Numbered from the stretch's first letter, positions 44,421 to 54,182 are shown. The stretch: 64,000 nucleotides of DNA from Rhizobium sp. CCGE531 (GCF_003627795.1 NZ_CP032684.1:1279001-1343000); one strand, 5' to 3'. Notes: generated by a model not told the origin, from the sequence alone. Numbers and translations: made by a program.

Positions 44421-45125
44421 ATGTTGCAGCAAAGCCGGCCGGCCGGCGAATTCAAAGCCGGGATGCGTGCCATTTTTCCGCTGATCGTCGCCGTTCTGCC
44501 CATCGGCCTCGTGTTCGGCGCGGTTTCGGCGACCAAGGGGCTTTCGCCGCTGGAGACCACACTGATGAGCGCGCTCGTCTTCGCTGGCGGCTCGCAATTT
44601 GTGGCGATGGATATCTGGACACATCCCGCAAGTTGGATTGGCGTCGGCTTCGCGGCCCTGCTTGTCAATATCCGCCACGTGCTGATGAGCGCTTCGATCG
44701 GCGTGAAGATGCAGTCTTTCTCCGGCGTCAAACGCTATAGCGCCATGCTGTTTCTCGCCGATGAGATTTGGGCCATGGCGGAATTCCGCGCCGGTGCGAC
44801 GCGGCTCACGCCCGCCTGGTATGCGGGCATCGTCACGCCTTTCTATTTGACCTGGGTCGGCTCGTCGCTTGCGGGCGCTTTGCTTGGCGCCTTTCTCGGC
44901 GATCCCGCCGTCATCGGTCTCGACTTCACCTTTCCGGCCGTCTTCATCGTGCTGGTCATGGGTTTCTGGAAAGGACCGGAAACCGGCGCCGTGCTTGCCG
45001 CAAGCGGCGTTGCAGCCGTTGCGGTCCACCAGTTCGTGCCCGGTGTCTGGTATATTGCAGCCGGCGCACTGGCGGGGCTGGCGGTGGCTTTCTGGAAAGG
45101 CAGAGCGCAGGAGCAGACGGCATGA
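44421..45125 (+). CDS. azlC: AzlC family permease subunit
   Basis: This 234-residue polytopic protein matches AzlC, the large subunit of a two-component branched-chain amino-acid exporter. A typical segment is GLVFGAVSATKGLSPLE, and the FAGGSQFVA motif follows. The ATG at 44421 comes after GGAGG and beats an upstream in-frame start. It overlaps azlD by 4 bp. Confidence 0.88.
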   Translation: MLQQSRPAGEFKAGMRAIFPLIVAVLPIGLVFGAVSATKGLSPLETTLMSALVFAGGSQFVAMDIWTHPASWIGVGFAALLVNIRHVLMSASIGVKMQSFSGVKRYSAMLFLADEIWAMAEFRAGATRLTPAWYAGIVTPFYLTWVGSSLAGALLGAFLGDPAVIGLDFTFPAVFIVLVMGFWKGPETGAVLAASGVAAVAVHQFVPGVWYIAAGALAGLAVAFWKGRAQEQTA

Positions 45126-45424
45126 CGCTCGATCTCAACACGCTGCTCGCCATCCTCGCCATGGCTGCTGCGACGATTTTCACCCGCGTTGGCGGTCTTG
45201 TCTTGATTCGCTACGTGGAGATTGGCGAGCGCCGGCGAACCGCAATCGAAGCCATTCCACCGGCCGTGCTGATGGCTGTCATTGCCCCGACAGCCTTTGC
45301 TACCGGCTGGGCGGAGACGCTGGCCTGCGCGACCACTGCAATAGCCTCCCGCCGCTTGCCGATGCTGGCTAGCGTTGTGGTCGGCGTTGCCATGGTGGCT
45401 TTGCTGCGCGCTGCGGGACTCTGA
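45122..45424 (+). CDS. azlD: AzlD family permease subunit
   Basis: This 100-residue protein with three to four hydrophobic helices is the small partner of AzlC. The sequence TIFTRVGGLVL and the IPPAVLMAVIAP segment match the family. It begins inside the azlC stop codon (ATGA overlap). Both subunits are needed for transport in characterised members. The pair sits between alr and dnaB, outside any known core operon. Confidence 0.86.
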   Translation: MTLDLNTLLAILAMAAATIFTRVGGLVLIRYVEIGERRRTAIEAIPPAVLMAVIAPTAFATGWAETLACATTAIASRRLPMLASVVVGVAMVALLRAAGL

Positions 45425-45496
45425 AGCGTTTCCGGAAAAAGCGCGTAGCGGCTCTCCGTCCGGAATGCATAAGACAGCAAAGCGGAAGCGCTCCAA
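45423..45496. repeat. Palindromic intergenic element, copy C (diverged)
   Basis: The segment contains GCGTTTCCGG, then GCGCGTAGCGG, then CGTCCGGAAT, and ends with GCGGAAGCGCT. The CGTCCGGAAT word and overall order match copies A and B near 22-23 kb, but spacing and sequence differ more. It lies between the convergent azlD and dnaB genes. Confidence 0.5.
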
Positions 45497-45523
45497 CGGG
45501 ACATCGACGCCGCAAACTTCTCG

Positions 45524-47020
45524 TCAGTGTTCCTCATACTGAATGAAGGAGGAATCGGCGAGGTCGGCAAAGCGGGTGAATTCCGACTGGAAGGCGAGCC
45601 GCACCGTGCCCGTCGGTCCGTGGCGCTGCTTGGCGATGATGACATCGGCCGTGCCCTTCACGCGCTCGAACTGTGCTTCCCATTCCGCGTACTTCGGATC
45701 GGCCACATCGCGTGGCTCGGCATTCTTCACGTAGTATTCCTCGCGGAACACGAAGAGCACCACGTCGGCGTCCTGCTCGATCGAGCCTGATTCGCGCAGG
45801 TCGGAGAGCTGTGGCCGCTTGTCTTCGCGGCTTTCGACGGCGCGCGAGAGCTGGGAGAGCGCGACGATCGGAACATTCAGCTCCTTGCCGAGAGCCTTCA
45901 GGCCGGTAGTGATCTGAGTGATTTCCTGGACGCGGTTCTCGTTCGATTTTCCCGAGCCGGTCATCAGCTGAACGTAGTCGACCACGAGCACATCGAGGCC
46001 GCGCTGTCGTTTCAGGCGCCGCGCGCGGGCGGACAACTGGGCGATCGAGATACCACCCGTCTGGTCGATGTAGAGAGGCACCTTCTGCATCATCATCGAG
46101 CATGCCACCAGCTTCTCGAAATCCGCATCGTTGATATCGCCGCGACGGATCTTCGACGAGGAGACTTCCGTCTGCTCGGAGATGATACGGGTGGCGAGCT
46201 GTTCGGACGACATTTCCAGAGAATAGAAGCCGACGACGCCGCCGTTCTTCGCCTTGGTGGAACCGTCCGCCTGCACCTCGCCTTCGAAGGAGGCCGCAAT
46301 GTTGTAAGCGATGTTGGTGGCAAGCGAGGTCTTGCCCATGCCGGGACGGCCGGCAAGGATGATCAAGTCGGAGCGCTGCAGGCCGCCCATCTTGCTGTCG
46401 AGCGAATGAATGCCCGTGGATATGCCCGAAAGACCGCCGTCGCGCTCCTTGGCGACGGCCGCCATGTCGATCGCCAGCGCCACCGCGTCGTTGAAGGCTT
46501 GGAAGCCGCCATCGTAGCGGCCGTTTTCGGCGAGTTCGAACAGCCGTCGCTCCGTGTCTTCGATCTGGGCCTGCGGCGGCATGTCGAGCGGTGCGTCGTA
46601 GGCGATATTGACCATGTCTTCGCCGATGGTGATCAGCGCCCGGCGCAGCGCCAGGTCGTAGATGGCGCGGCCATAGTCCTCCGCATTGATGATCGACACG
46701 GCTTCGACGGCGAGGCGCGCGAGATATTGCGCGACCGTCATGTCGCCGACCTTTTCCTCCGCCGGCAGGAAGTTCTTGATGGTGACCGGGTTGGCGGTCT
46801 TGCCCATACGGATGATGTCGCCGGCGACCTCGAAGATCTTCCGGTGCAGCGGCTCATAGAGATGGACGGGCTTCAAAAAGTCGGAGACGCGGTAATAGGC
46901 ATCGTTATTGACGAGGATGGCGCCGAGAAGAGCCTGTTCCGCTTCGATATTGTTGGGCGCTTCGCGATAGTGCTGTTCGGCGGGAGCAATGGCGGCGAGC
47001 TTGCGCGCAGCTTCGTTCAT
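45524..47020 (-). CDS. dnaB: Replicative DNA helicase DnaB
   Basis: This 498-residue hexameric helicase unwinds DNA at the replication fork. The N-terminal domain (about residues 25-130) interacts with primase and is followed by a RecA-like ATPase with Walker A GRPGMGKTS near residue 226. The DnaB signature VVDYVQLM and the RESGSIEQDADVV loop are present. No intein interrupts it. The start at 47020 (MNEAARKLAAIAPAEQ) fits the family. Confidence 0.96.
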   Translation of the reverse strand: MNEAARKLAAIAPAEQHYREAPNNIEAEQALLGAILVNNDAYYRVSDFLKPVHLYEPLHRKIFEVAGDIIRMGKTANPVTIKNFLPAEEKVGDMTVAQYLARLAVEAVSIINAEDYGRAIYDLALRRALITIGEDMVNIAYDAPLDMPPQAQIEDTERRLFELAENGRYDGGFQAFNDAVALAIDMAAVAKERDGGLSGISTGIHSLDSKMGGLQRSDLIILAGRPGMGKTSLATNIAYNIAASFEGEVQADGSTKAKNGGVVGFYSLEMSSEQLATRIISEQTEVSSSKIRRGDINDADFEKLVACSMMMQKVPLYIDQTGGISIAQLSARARRLKRQRGLDVLVVDYVQLMTGSGKSNENRVQEITQITTGLKALGKELNVPIVALSQLSRAVESREDKRPQLSDLRESGSIEQDADVVLFVFREEYYVKNAEPRDVADPKYAEWEAQFERVKGTADVIIAKQRHGPTGTVRLAFQSEFTRFADLADSSFIQYEEH

Positions 47021-47369
47021 TTTCCATCTCTTCGTACTTTAGGGTGTCGACTGGTTTGCGACGATCCGATGTCATGGTCAACCAAGCAAATGCGCGGGGC
47101 GCAGCGAACGGAGCAAATCGGCCTAGGCTATCAACGTTGTTCCACTCGTCCACAGGGACAAGTTTCCGCCGCGTAAAAAATCCCTTGTCGCTGCTTTGCA
47201 ACGCAACGATCGACACACGAATCACGTAGCAAACCATCTGTGGGGAATATTTTAGCCGGGTCTTTTGCCGTGTACATCAATTGTTGCGGCTATCATGCTT
47301 GAAAAGCTATGGAAATCCGGTTATTCCCTATAAATTAGGGTAGGATGCTAATAGTATAAAGTTGCAATA
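47021..47369. other. 349-bp divergent region between dnaB and the marR gene
   Basis: This region must hold the promoters of dnaB and the efflux operon. Near the marR side is CCCTA-TAAAT-TAGGG at 47326-47340, an inverted repeat overlapping an AT-rich promoter-like region; a TTGAAA at 47299-47304 is 17 bp upstream of TATTCC. This would suit a MarR operator. No DnaA box or gene was recognised. Confidence 0.35.
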
Positions 47370-47813
47370 ATGTCCGGTGTGCCATCAAGACAAGAGCTTT
47401 TCGACGATCTTTTTGCGTTCAATCGCAAGCTGAGGGCGGCCTTCGACGCGCTCGTTCGCGAACATGGCATGACTCTTTCCCGCGCCAGGGTTTTTCGCAA
47501 ACTCTCCCGTCGGGATGGGATCAACCAACGGGAACTAGCCGACGAGCTGGAGCTTGAAACGCCGACGCTCGTGCGCATCCTCGATGCCATGGAGGCGCAG
47601 AACTTCATCGAGCGCCGTGCCGCCCAGTCCGACCGCCGCGCCAAGCAGATCTTCATGACGGAAGCCGGAAAACTCGTCGCCGCCGAGGTCGAGGCTCTTG
47701 CCACCGGTGTGCGGGCGGATATCTTGGAAGGCATTTCGGACGAGGATATCGGCGTGGCGCTCAAGGTTATCCGCGCCATGACGGCGAACCTCCAGAATGT
47801 CGGCAAATCATGA
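47370..47813 (+). CDS. MarR family transcriptional regulator
   Basis: This 147-residue winged-helix regulator has the DNA-binding region REHGMTLSRARVFRKLSR, the recognition helix around ADELELETPTLVRILDAM and the wing RRAAQSDRRAKQIF. It likely represses the downstream efflux genes, since it begins the marR-MFS-HlyD operon, 8 bp before the MFS gene. The inducer is probably a phenolic or lipophilic compound, by analogy with the family only. Confidence 0.88.
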   Translation: MSGVPSRQELFDDLFAFNRKLRAAFDALVREHGMTLSRARVFRKLSRRDGINQRELADELELETPTLVRILDAMEAQNFIERRAAQSDRRAKQIFMTEAGKLVAAEVEALATGVRADILEGISDEDIGVALKVIRAMTANLQNVGKS

Positions 47814-47821
47814 GGTAGTGC

Positions 47822-49468
47822 ATGAGCGGTGATCCGGACCCGGTCGCCAACGCGGAAGCCAACGCCGTCCCACCCGCTCCACCGCCTATGCCGGGCTGGA
47901 AAGTGCCGCTCTATATTGCGGCATCCGTCATGTTCTTTCTGACCCAGGGCCTGGGTCTCAATCTCGCTTTCGCCAATCTGACCCAGATCCAGGGAACCAT
48001 CGCGGCAACGACAACCGAATCCGCGTGGCTTTCCGCCGCCTATATGGCGCCCAATGTCAGCCTCGCCATCGCGCTGGTGAAGATCCGCCTGCAATATGGC
48101 ATTCGCAATTTCGCCGAGGTCAGCATTCTTGGCTTTCTGCTTGCCTCGCTGCTCAATCTTTTCGTTTCCGACCTGCATTCGGCGATTGTCGTCCGGTTCC
48201 TCAGCGGCATCGCCGGCGCACCGCTTTCGACGCTGGGCTTCCTCTATATGCTGGAGGCCTTCGAGCCGGCGAAGAAGCTGACGGTCGGCGTCAGCCTGGC
48301 GATGATGAATACGCTGCTTGCCGCTCCCATCACCCGCCTCGTCTCACCTTCGCTGCTGGATTACGGCGAATGGCGCGGCCTTTATACGCTTGAGATGGCG
48401 CTGGCGCTGCTTGTCATGCCGATCATCTATCTCTTGCCGCTCACGCCGCCGCCGCGCGTCAAGGTCATCGTTTTGGGCGATATCTTCAGCTACCTGCTTG
48501 TGGCGATCGGCTTCGGCTGCTTCGCGGTCGCCCTGTCGGTCGGGCGTCTCTATTGGTGGCTGGAGGTGCCGTGGCTCGGGGTCGTATTGGCGATCGCCGT
48601 CGCGTCCCTGACAGTCGCCATCGTTGTCGAGCTGAGGCGCTCGACGCCACTGATCGATGTTCGCTGGCTGCTGCGTCCTGAAATCCTGCACCTGACGGGC
48701 ATTTTGCTGGTCTTCCGCCTGATCGCCGCGGAACAGACTTCGGTCATCATGACCTTTTATCAGAATGCGGTCGGCCTGCTCTACGACCAGCTCTCCATGC
48801 TGTACTGGATTATCCTGGCCTTCTCGATCATCGGCGGACTCATCTGTACCGTCTTCATGACCTATGGGTTCAGCTGGCAGATCCAGTTCGTCGCGCTCAT
48901 CCTGATGGGCGTGGGCTCGCTGATGGATTCGCAGGTGACGAACCTCACCCGGCCGGAGCAGATGTATCTCAGCCAGGCGCTGGTGGCGGCCGGAGCGGCA
49001 CTATTCCTGCCGCCCTCCATGTCGCAAGGCTTCAAGGCTGCGCTGAGCAAAGGACCGCCTTATCTGGTGACCTTCTTTGTCGTCTTCACCTTCACGCAGA
49101 GTGTCGGCGGCCTCATCGGCTCGGCCTTCTACGGCACGCTGATCACCATTCGCGAGAAGTTCCATTCTGCGGCGCTGACCGAACATGTGCTGCTGACCGA
49201 CCCGAATGTAGCCGACCGTGTCAGCCGGCTTTCATCTTCCTATGGCAAGGTGATCGGGGATAACGCGGTCCTGAAGGGGGAGGGGCTGGCGCTGCTCGGC
49301 GCTCAGGTCAGCCGCGAGGCCAACATGCTTGCCTATGGTGATGCATTCTTCGTCGCGGCCGTGATCGCCTTCCTGTCGCTTGCCGGCCTCTCAATCCATG
49401 TCTTCTTCCGCTTCGTCAGGGCTCGCCTGGCCGACGATCGGGTAGAGGTCGTGACATCTAACCCATGA
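47822..49468 (+). CDS. DHA2-type MFS multidrug efflux transporter
   Basis: This 548-residue protein has about 14 hydrophobic segments, typical of DHA2/EmrB-type drug-proton antiporters. It starts with a Pro/Ala-rich cytoplasmic segment (PPAPPPMPGW). With the downstream HlyD-type adaptor it should form an EmrAB-like pump spanning the envelope with an outer-membrane channel encoded elsewhere. The start is 8 bp after the marR stop, and the next gene begins 17 bp after its own stop. The exact substrate is unknown. Confidence 0.88.
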   Translation: MSGDPDPVANAEANAVPPAPPPMPGWKVPLYIAASVMFFLTQGLGLNLAFANLTQIQGTIAATTTESAWLSAAYMAPNVSLAIALVKIRLQYGIRNFAEVSILGFLLASLLNLFVSDLHSAIVVRFLSGIAGAPLSTLGFLYMLEAFEPAKKLTVGVSLAMMNTLLAAPITRLVSPSLLDYGEWRGLYTLEMALALLVMPIIYLLPLTPPPRVKVIVLGDIFSYLLVAIGFGCFAVALSVGRLYWWLEVPWLGVVLAIAVASLTVAIVVELRRSTPLIDVRWLLRPEILHLTGILLVFRLIAAEQTSVIMTFYQNAVGLLYDQLSMLYWIILAFSIIGGLICTVFMTYGFSWQIQFVALILMGVGSLMDSQVTNLTRPEQMYLSQALVAAGAALFLPPSMSQGFKAALSKGPPYLVTFFVVFTFTQSVGGLIGSAFYGTLITIREKFHSAALTEHVLLTDPNVADRVSRLSSSYGKVIGDNAVLKGEGLALLGAQVSREANMLAYGDAFFVAAVIAFLSLAGLSIHVFFRFVRARLADDRVEVVTSNP

Positions 49469-49485
49469 GGATATGAAATAGCTCC

Positions 49486-50553
49486 ATGTCGAGGCTCGTT
49501 CGCTCCCCCATCGAAGTCATCGCCGTTCTCGCCGGCATAGGCGGCCTCATGCTGGTGCTTTACGCCTGGCATCTGCCGCCGTTCAAAACCTCGGTCGAGA
49601 CCACGGACGACGCCTATGTCAAAGGCTATGTCACGACGATCAGCCCGCAAGTCAGCGGCTATATCACCGGCGTGCCGATCAAGGACTACAAGCTCGTCAA
49701 GGAGGGCGATGTGCTCGCCCAGATCGACGACCGCATCTACAAGCAGAAGGTGGCGCAGGCGCGCGCGACACTCGCCGGACAGAAGGCGGCGCTCGCCAAT
49801 TCGCAACAGCAGGAGCAAGCCGCGAAGGCCGGCATCGCCTCCAGCCAGGCGCAGATCGATAGCGCCAATGCATCGCTGAAGCGCGCGCAACTTGCAGCTG
49901 ATCGCGTAACGACGCTGGTCGCCAGGGGCGTATCGACGACAAGCGATTCCGAACAGGCACAGGCGACGCTGCAGCAGGCGCAAGCCTCGCTCAATCAGGC
50001 GAAGGCAGCGCTTGATGTGTCGCAGCAGAACCTGACGACCATCATCGTCAACCGTGCATCGCTCGAAGCCGGTGTCAGCGGCGCGGAGGCTGCCGTGCAG
50101 CTTGCCGATATCGATCTGGACAATACGACGATCAGGGCGCCGCAGGACGGTCGCGTTGGAGAGGTCGGCGTACGCCTTGGCCAATATGTGACGCCCGGTA
50201 CCCAGCTCATGGGGTTGGTGCCGAAGGATGTCTGGGTCATCGCCAATTTCAAGGAGACGCAGCTCGATGGCATGAAGCTCGATCAGCCCGCCACGATCTC
50301 TGTCGATGCACTCGGTCATCGCAACATCAATGGCCGCATCCAGCGCTTCTCTCCGGCGGCGGGTTCCGAATTCGCCGTCATCAGGCCCGACAACGCCACG
50401 GGCAATTTCACCAAGGTCGCCCAGCGCATCGGGGTTCGGGTCAAGATCGAGGAAGGTCAGGCGCTGGCGGATCAACTGGCGCCCGGCATGTCCGTCGTCG
50501 TCTCGGTCGACAAGGACACCGCTCCCTTGCCGGAGCCTGGCGCCGGCGACTGA
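49486..50553 (+). CDS. HlyD/EmrA family membrane-fusion protein
   Basis: This 355-residue periplasmic adaptor has one N-terminal membrane anchor (about residues 10-27), followed by a barrel-sandwich domain (ETTDDAYVKGYVTTISPQ) and a long coiled coil rich in Gln/Ala (about 85-190). A second barrel strand segment follows (NTTIRAPQDGRVGEVGV). It belongs to the EmrA-like part of an efflux pump. It is last in the operon and ends in front of a strong bidirectional terminator shared with rplI. Confidence 0.9.
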   Translation: MSRLVRSPIEVIAVLAGIGGLMLVLYAWHLPPFKTSVETTDDAYVKGYVTTISPQVSGYITGVPIKDYKLVKEGDVLAQIDDRIYKQKVAQARATLAGQKAALANSQQQEQAAKAGIASSQAQIDSANASLKRAQLAADRVTTLVARGVSTTSDSEQAQATLQQAQASLNQAKAALDVSQQNLTTIIVNRASLEAGVSGAEAAVQLADIDLDNTTIRAPQDGRVGEVGVRLGQYVTPGTQLMGLVPKDVWVIANFKETQLDGMKLDQPATISVDALGHRNINGRIQRFSPAAGSEFAVIRPDNATGNFTKVAQRIGVRVKIEEGQALADQLAPGMSVVVSVDKDTAPLPEPGAGD

Positions 50554-50588
50554 TCCGTCTGGCGCATCGACGGTTGGGTGACAAACAA

Positions 50589-50616
50589 AAAGCCCGGATC
50601 GAGTGATCCGGGCTTT
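50589..50616. terminator. Bidirectional Rho-independent terminator between emrA-like gene and rplI
   Basis: AAAGCCCGGATC (50589-50600) and GATCCGGGCTTT (50605-50616) form a perfect 12-bp stem with a GAGT loop. On the - strand the stem is followed by TTTGTTTGT, and on the + strand by CGTGTTT. It lies between the convergent HlyD-type and rplI genes and can end both transcripts. Confidence 0.85.
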
Positions 50617-50641
50617 CGTGTTTCCAGCAATGGGCTGAAAA

Positions 50642-51223
50642 TTATGCGTCGTCGTCTTCGGCGTTGCCGTCGGCTTCCGGATCGAAGAAGTCTTCCGGAC
50701 GCAGGGCGTCTTCGTCAACGCCGTAGATGGCGTCGGCGGAGGTGAGGGTCTCGCCCTTGGACTGACGCTCGGCTTCTTCAGCGGAACGGGCAACGTTGAG
50801 CTCGACCTTGATTTCGACTTCGGCGTGCAGGCCGATGGCAACATCGTGCAGGCCGATTGCCTTGATCGGGGTGTTCATGTGAACCTGGCTGCGGCCGATG
50901 TTGAAGCCTTCGGCGGCGAGGATTTCGACGACGTCACGGGCAGCGACCGAGCCGTACAGCTGGCCGGTTTCGCCAGCCGAGCGAACGACGATGAAGGACT
51001 TGCCGCCGAGAACGTCGGCAACCTTCTGGGCTTCGCTCTTGCGCTCGAGGTTGCGGGCTTCGAGCGTTGCGCGCTCGGCCTCGAAACGAGCCTTGTTGGC
51101 GGCATTGGCGCGCAGCGCCTTGCCGAGCGGCAGCAGGTAGTTACGGGCAAAGCCGTCGCGAACCTTGACGGTTTCGCCCATCTGGCCGAGCTTGGAGATG
51201 CGTTCGAGAAGAATGACTTCCAT
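50642..51223 (-). CDS. rplI: 50S ribosomal protein L9
   Basis: This 193-residue ribosomal protein binds 23S rRNA through its N-terminal domain ([17 protein letters not shown]) and is joined by a long helix to a C-terminal domain. It is longer than the 149-residue E. coli form, with an acidic tail of about 40 residues (ending GNAEDDDA) seen in alphaproteobacteria. The start at 51223 follows AAGGAA. It is the last gene of the rpsF-rpsR-DUF2232-rplI unit. Confidence 0.95.
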   Translation of the reverse strand: MEVILLERISKLGQMGETVKVRDGFARNYLLPLGKALRANAANKARFEAERATLEARNLERKSEAQKVADVLGGKSFIVVRSAGETGQLYGSVAARDVVEILAAEGFNIGRSQVHMNTPIKAIGLHDVAIGLHAEVEIKVELNVARSAEEAERQSKGETLTSADAIYGVDEDALRPEDFFDPEADGNAEDDDA

Positions 51224-51242
51224 TTTCTTGTTCCTTTCGATG

Positions 51243-52241
51243 TCAGATTTTCGTGTCTGTTTGTTTGGATGTATCGGCATTCTTGTTCGGGGTCAGCGAT
51301 ATCGCCTTGCGGGTATCGGAAAGGCCGAGAACAAGGATGATGAAGAGCGGTAGCGTCAGCAGGAAGGACATCAGGTAGCAGATGACCAGCACGGGTATGC
51401 GCCAGTCCTTGCCGCGCGTCCGGTAATGCAGCGACGCAAAGCCGGAAACGATGAAGCCCGCGCCGAAGGCGCCGAGAACGGCGGCGGCGATGAGGCCGAT
51501 CACGCCGCCGAGGAAGATGGCGACGATCGCCACGAGAAAGACGAAGATCGCATTGCGGTTCATGCGCAGCGACGAGGGAATGTCCTCGCGCGGGCGTAGA
51601 TTGTGGCTCGAAGCCGCGACGATGCGGGTCGCGACGTAGTAGGCGGCGAGCAGCATCATCACCCAGATCATGCCCCAGGCGACAGGGATCGCGTAGAGCA
51701 TAAGGCTCTTGGTCTTCTGGATCGCTATGGGATCGAGCGGCAGCGATGGTTGCTGCTCGTTCATGGCCTTGGCGTAGAGATCGACGACCTGGCCGACGAG
51801 ATCGGCATTGTAGCCCATGACCGCGCCCGCGACGATGATGACGACGGCGGCGAGGCCGCACAGGTACAGCATGATGTCGGAGAGCGGATACCATGCCATC
51901 AGATTATCCGGTCCTCCGAGTTCGGAGGCGGGACGCGCCAGGTTGGCAAGATGGCTGAGCCATGCCGGGATCAGCGCCAGCAGGACGACGAAGAGCCCGA
52001 AATAGAACGATTGCGCGATCGTACCGACAATCCCGGCAACGACGACGGCGGCGATGACGGCGATGTTGCCCCAGCCGAGGCCGACGATCAGGATCGGGAG
52101 AGCGGAAAGCGCGCCGAACAGGATGAACAGCAATGGCTGCACCGTCGCGCCATACACGAGTAGGGCGGCGGTAAGACCGGCGAGCGCGCCGATACCAAGC
52201 TCTTTTGCGTTCAATTTTTTCACGTCGCTGTCCTGCTTCAT
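51243..52241 (-). CDS. DUF2232 domain-containing membrane protein
   Basis: This 332-residue polytopic inner-membrane protein has about eight hydrophobic segments and begins [19 protein letters not shown]. It is regularly found between rpsR and rplI in rhizobia, and its function is not known. The start at 52241 gives a cytoplasmic start before the first helix; a longer frame upstream has no good ribosome site. The gap to rplI is only 19 bp, so it is cotranscribed. Confidence 0.85.
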   Translation of the reverse strand: MKQDSDVKKLNAKELGIGALAGLTAALLVYGATVQPLLFILFGALSALPILIVGLGWGNIAVIAAVVVAGIVGTIAQSFYFGLFVVLLALIPAWLSHLANLARPASELGGPDNLMAWYPLSDIMLYLCGLAAVVIIVAGAVMGYNADLVGQVVDLYAKAMNEQQPSLPLDPIAIQKTKSLMLYAIPVAWGMIWVMMLLAAYYVATRIVAASSHNLRPREDIPSSLRMNRNAIFVFLVAIVAIFLGGVIGLIAAAVLGAFGAGFIVSGFASLHYRTRGKDWRIPVLVICYLMSFLLTLPLFIILVLGLSDTRKAISLTPNKNADTSKQTDTKI

Positions 52242-52386
52242 GATCGAGCAGTTAGAGGATGCCTTCGGCACTCGGGCCTGAAAGCCGTCCCCAACATGGG
52301 TTTTCAAGGTTCCGATCCGCGCCCATCGCGAAAGGGAGAAGGGAAGGCATCGCTGCCTTCCCCTTATTCATCCGGCGTCGGCTTTA

Positions 52387-52635
52387 TTAAGCGACGACGT
52401 AGGGCAGCAGGCCGAGGAAACGGGCGCGCTTGATCGCCTGGGCGAGTTCGCGCTGCTTCTTCTGGGAAACGGCCGTGATGCGGGAAGGAACGATCTTGCC
52501 GCGCTCGGAAATGTAGCGCTGCAGGAGGCGAACGTCCTTGTAGTCGATGCGCGGCGCATTGGCGCCCGAGAACGGGCAGGTCTTGCGGCGGCGATGGAAC
52601 GGACGGCGAACCGGTGCGGAGGAAACTTCAGACAT
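52387..52635 (-). CDS. rpsR: 30S ribosomal protein S18
   Basis: This 82-residue ribosomal protein has the conserved stretch [19 protein letters not shown] and the C-terminal [20 protein letters not shown]. It binds with S6 to the central domain of 16S rRNA. It follows rpsF after 14 bp. A 145-bp gap then precedes the DUF2232 gene. Confidence 0.97.
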   Translation of the reverse strand: MSEVSSAPVRRPFHRRRKTCPFSGANAPRIDYKDVRLLQRYISERGKIVPSRITAVSQKKQRELAQAIKRARFLGLLPYVVA

Positions 52636-52649
52636 TGTTCAAAATCTCC

Positions 52650-53096
52650 TTATACGCGGTCTTCGCGCGGACGGCGCGGACGGTCTTCGCGGTCACCACG
52701 ATCCGGGCGCGGACCACGATCGCCGAAGCTGCGCTCCGGACGGTCGCCATCACGACGCGGACGATCGTCACGGTCGCGCTTCTGCATCATGGCAGACGCG
52801 CCTTCTTCGTGCTTCTCGACAGCGATCGTCATGTAACGCAGGACGTCTTCGCTGATGCGCATCTGGCGTTCCATTTCATGGATCGCAGCGGCCGGAGCAT
52901 CGATGTCCATCAGGGCGTAGTGAGCCTTGCGGTTCTTCTTGATGCGGTAGGTGAGGGACTTGAGGCCCCAGTTTTCGATACGCCCGACTTTACCGCCATG
53001 AGCTTCGATAACACCCTTGTACTGTTCTACGAGGGCGTCGACCTGCTGAGCGGAAATATCCTGTCGAGCAAGGAATACATGTTCATAAAGAGCCAT
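52650..53096 (-). CDS. rpsF: 30S ribosomal protein S6
   Basis: This 148-residue ribosomal protein begins [19 protein letters not shown] and has the [19 protein letters not shown] core. After the folded domain (about 95 residues) comes a charged tail of about 45 residues rich in Arg/Asp ([20 protein letters not shown]). This tail is longer than the 131-135 residues typical of enterobacterial S6 but is normal in rhizobia. It heads the operon. Confidence 0.96.
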   Translation of the reverse strand: MALYEHVFLARQDISAQQVDALVEQYKGVIEAHGGKVGRIENWGLKSLTYRIKKNRKAHYALMDIDAPAAAIHEMERQMRISEDVLRYMTIAVEKHEEGASAMMQKRDRDDRPRRDGDRPERSFGDRGPRPDRGDREDRPRRPREDRV

Positions 53097-53435
53097 GGAT
53101 AGCTTTGCCTTTCTTGCGTTGATCTGAACCCGATATTCGGCGGCTAAGCCTCAACGACTGCTCCTGAGAGGGATAACCCCAAGCAAGAAAAGCGTTTCCG
53201 AGACGGTCGAGAGCGGAGACACGGGAGGCTGGAACGCTTCCGTTCCGAACGATCTTCCTTGCGAAAAACCGGCCCTCCGTTCAGCCACCAGCCAGAAGAC
53301 CGGGTTGCGAACAGGGCGGCTTATACGGATTTTTGCGGGAAAGGCAAGGGGAGCTGAGAAATTGTGCTGCTATTACCTTGCGTGCGTCTGGCTCTCCCAT
53401 AGGATGAGACACGATTGCGGCAATACGGATTGTTC
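53097..53435. other. 339-bp region with the rpsF leader
   Basis: No gene is seen. Read on the - strand, the 70 bases before rpsF contain GCCGCCGAATATCGGG. The CCG element could belong to a structured leader that binds the S6:S18 complex, known in many bacteria, but I cannot fold it reliably by eye. Farther upstream are repeats of CGTTTCCG/GCTTCCG type, without a clean palindrome. The right end carries the promoter of the histidine phosphatase gene. Confidence 0.35.
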
Positions 53436-54182
53436 ATGCGCATCTTTCTCGTCCGGCACGGCGAATCCCTCGGAAATATCGACGATCGGGCCTATCGGCA
53501 GTTCGGCGATCACAATGTTCCGCTGACCGAATGGGGGCATCGGCAGGTGCTGCAGGCAGGGCAGGCGATCGCTGCCTATCTGAAGGGGCTACCATCAGCC
53601 GAATTGCGCAAGCTGAGCGTCTGGTATTCGCCGTTCATGAGGACGCGGCAGAGCAAGGATGCCTTGCTGGCGGTCCTGCCGGCCGAACTGATCGAGGATG
53701 TCAGGGAAGATTATCTGCTGCGCGAGCAGGATTTCGGGCTCTTCACCGAAATCTACGATCATGCCGAACAGAAGCGGAAATTCCCCGACGAATTCGAGAA
53801 ATGGGCAAGGCTGCGCAACAATAACGGCAAGTTCTATGCGCGTCCGCCCGACGGCGAAAGCCGGGCGGATGTCGCCCAGCGCGTGCGCCTGTTCCTGCAG
53901 ACCGTCATGCATGACGCCGAAAACGGCAGAAACAATGTCGTCATCGTCGGCCACGGCGTGACCAACCGGGCCTTCGAGATGAATTTTCTGCATCATCCGG
54001 TCGATTGGTTCGAGCGCTCGGACAATCCGGGAAACGCCGATGTCACCTTGATCGAGGGTCGGAGTTCGGAAGGCTATCGCTCGATCCTGCTGCACAAGTC
54101 CGTGGACCGGGTGAAGGGGCAGGAAGAGTTGCGCGAAGCCTATGGCTCCGAATTGGTGATTGCGCCGAAGATCTCGCAATAA
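53436..54182 (+). CDS. Histidine phosphatase family protein
   Basis: This 248-residue phosphatase starts MRIFLVRHGESLGN, with the catalytic His in RHG. It has the second His in VIVGHGVTNRAFEMNF and intermediate arginines in SPFMRTRQS. It is likely a phosphoglycerate-mutase-like phosphatase of unknown substrate. An in-frame Met seven codons upstream is less likely because the RHGE motif normally lies close to the start. Confidence 0.88.
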   Translation: MRIFLVRHGESLGNIDDRAYRQFGDHNVPLTEWGHRQVLQAGQAIAAYLKGLPSAELRKLSVWYSPFMRTRQSKDALLAVLPAELIEDVREDYLLREQDFGLFTEIYDHAEQKRKFPDEFEKWARLRNNNGKFYARPPDGESRADVAQRVRLFLQTVMHDAENGRNNVVIVGHGVTNRAFEMNFLHHPVDWFERSDNPGNADVTLIEGRSSEGYRSILLHKSVDRVKGQEELREAYGSELVIAPKISQ

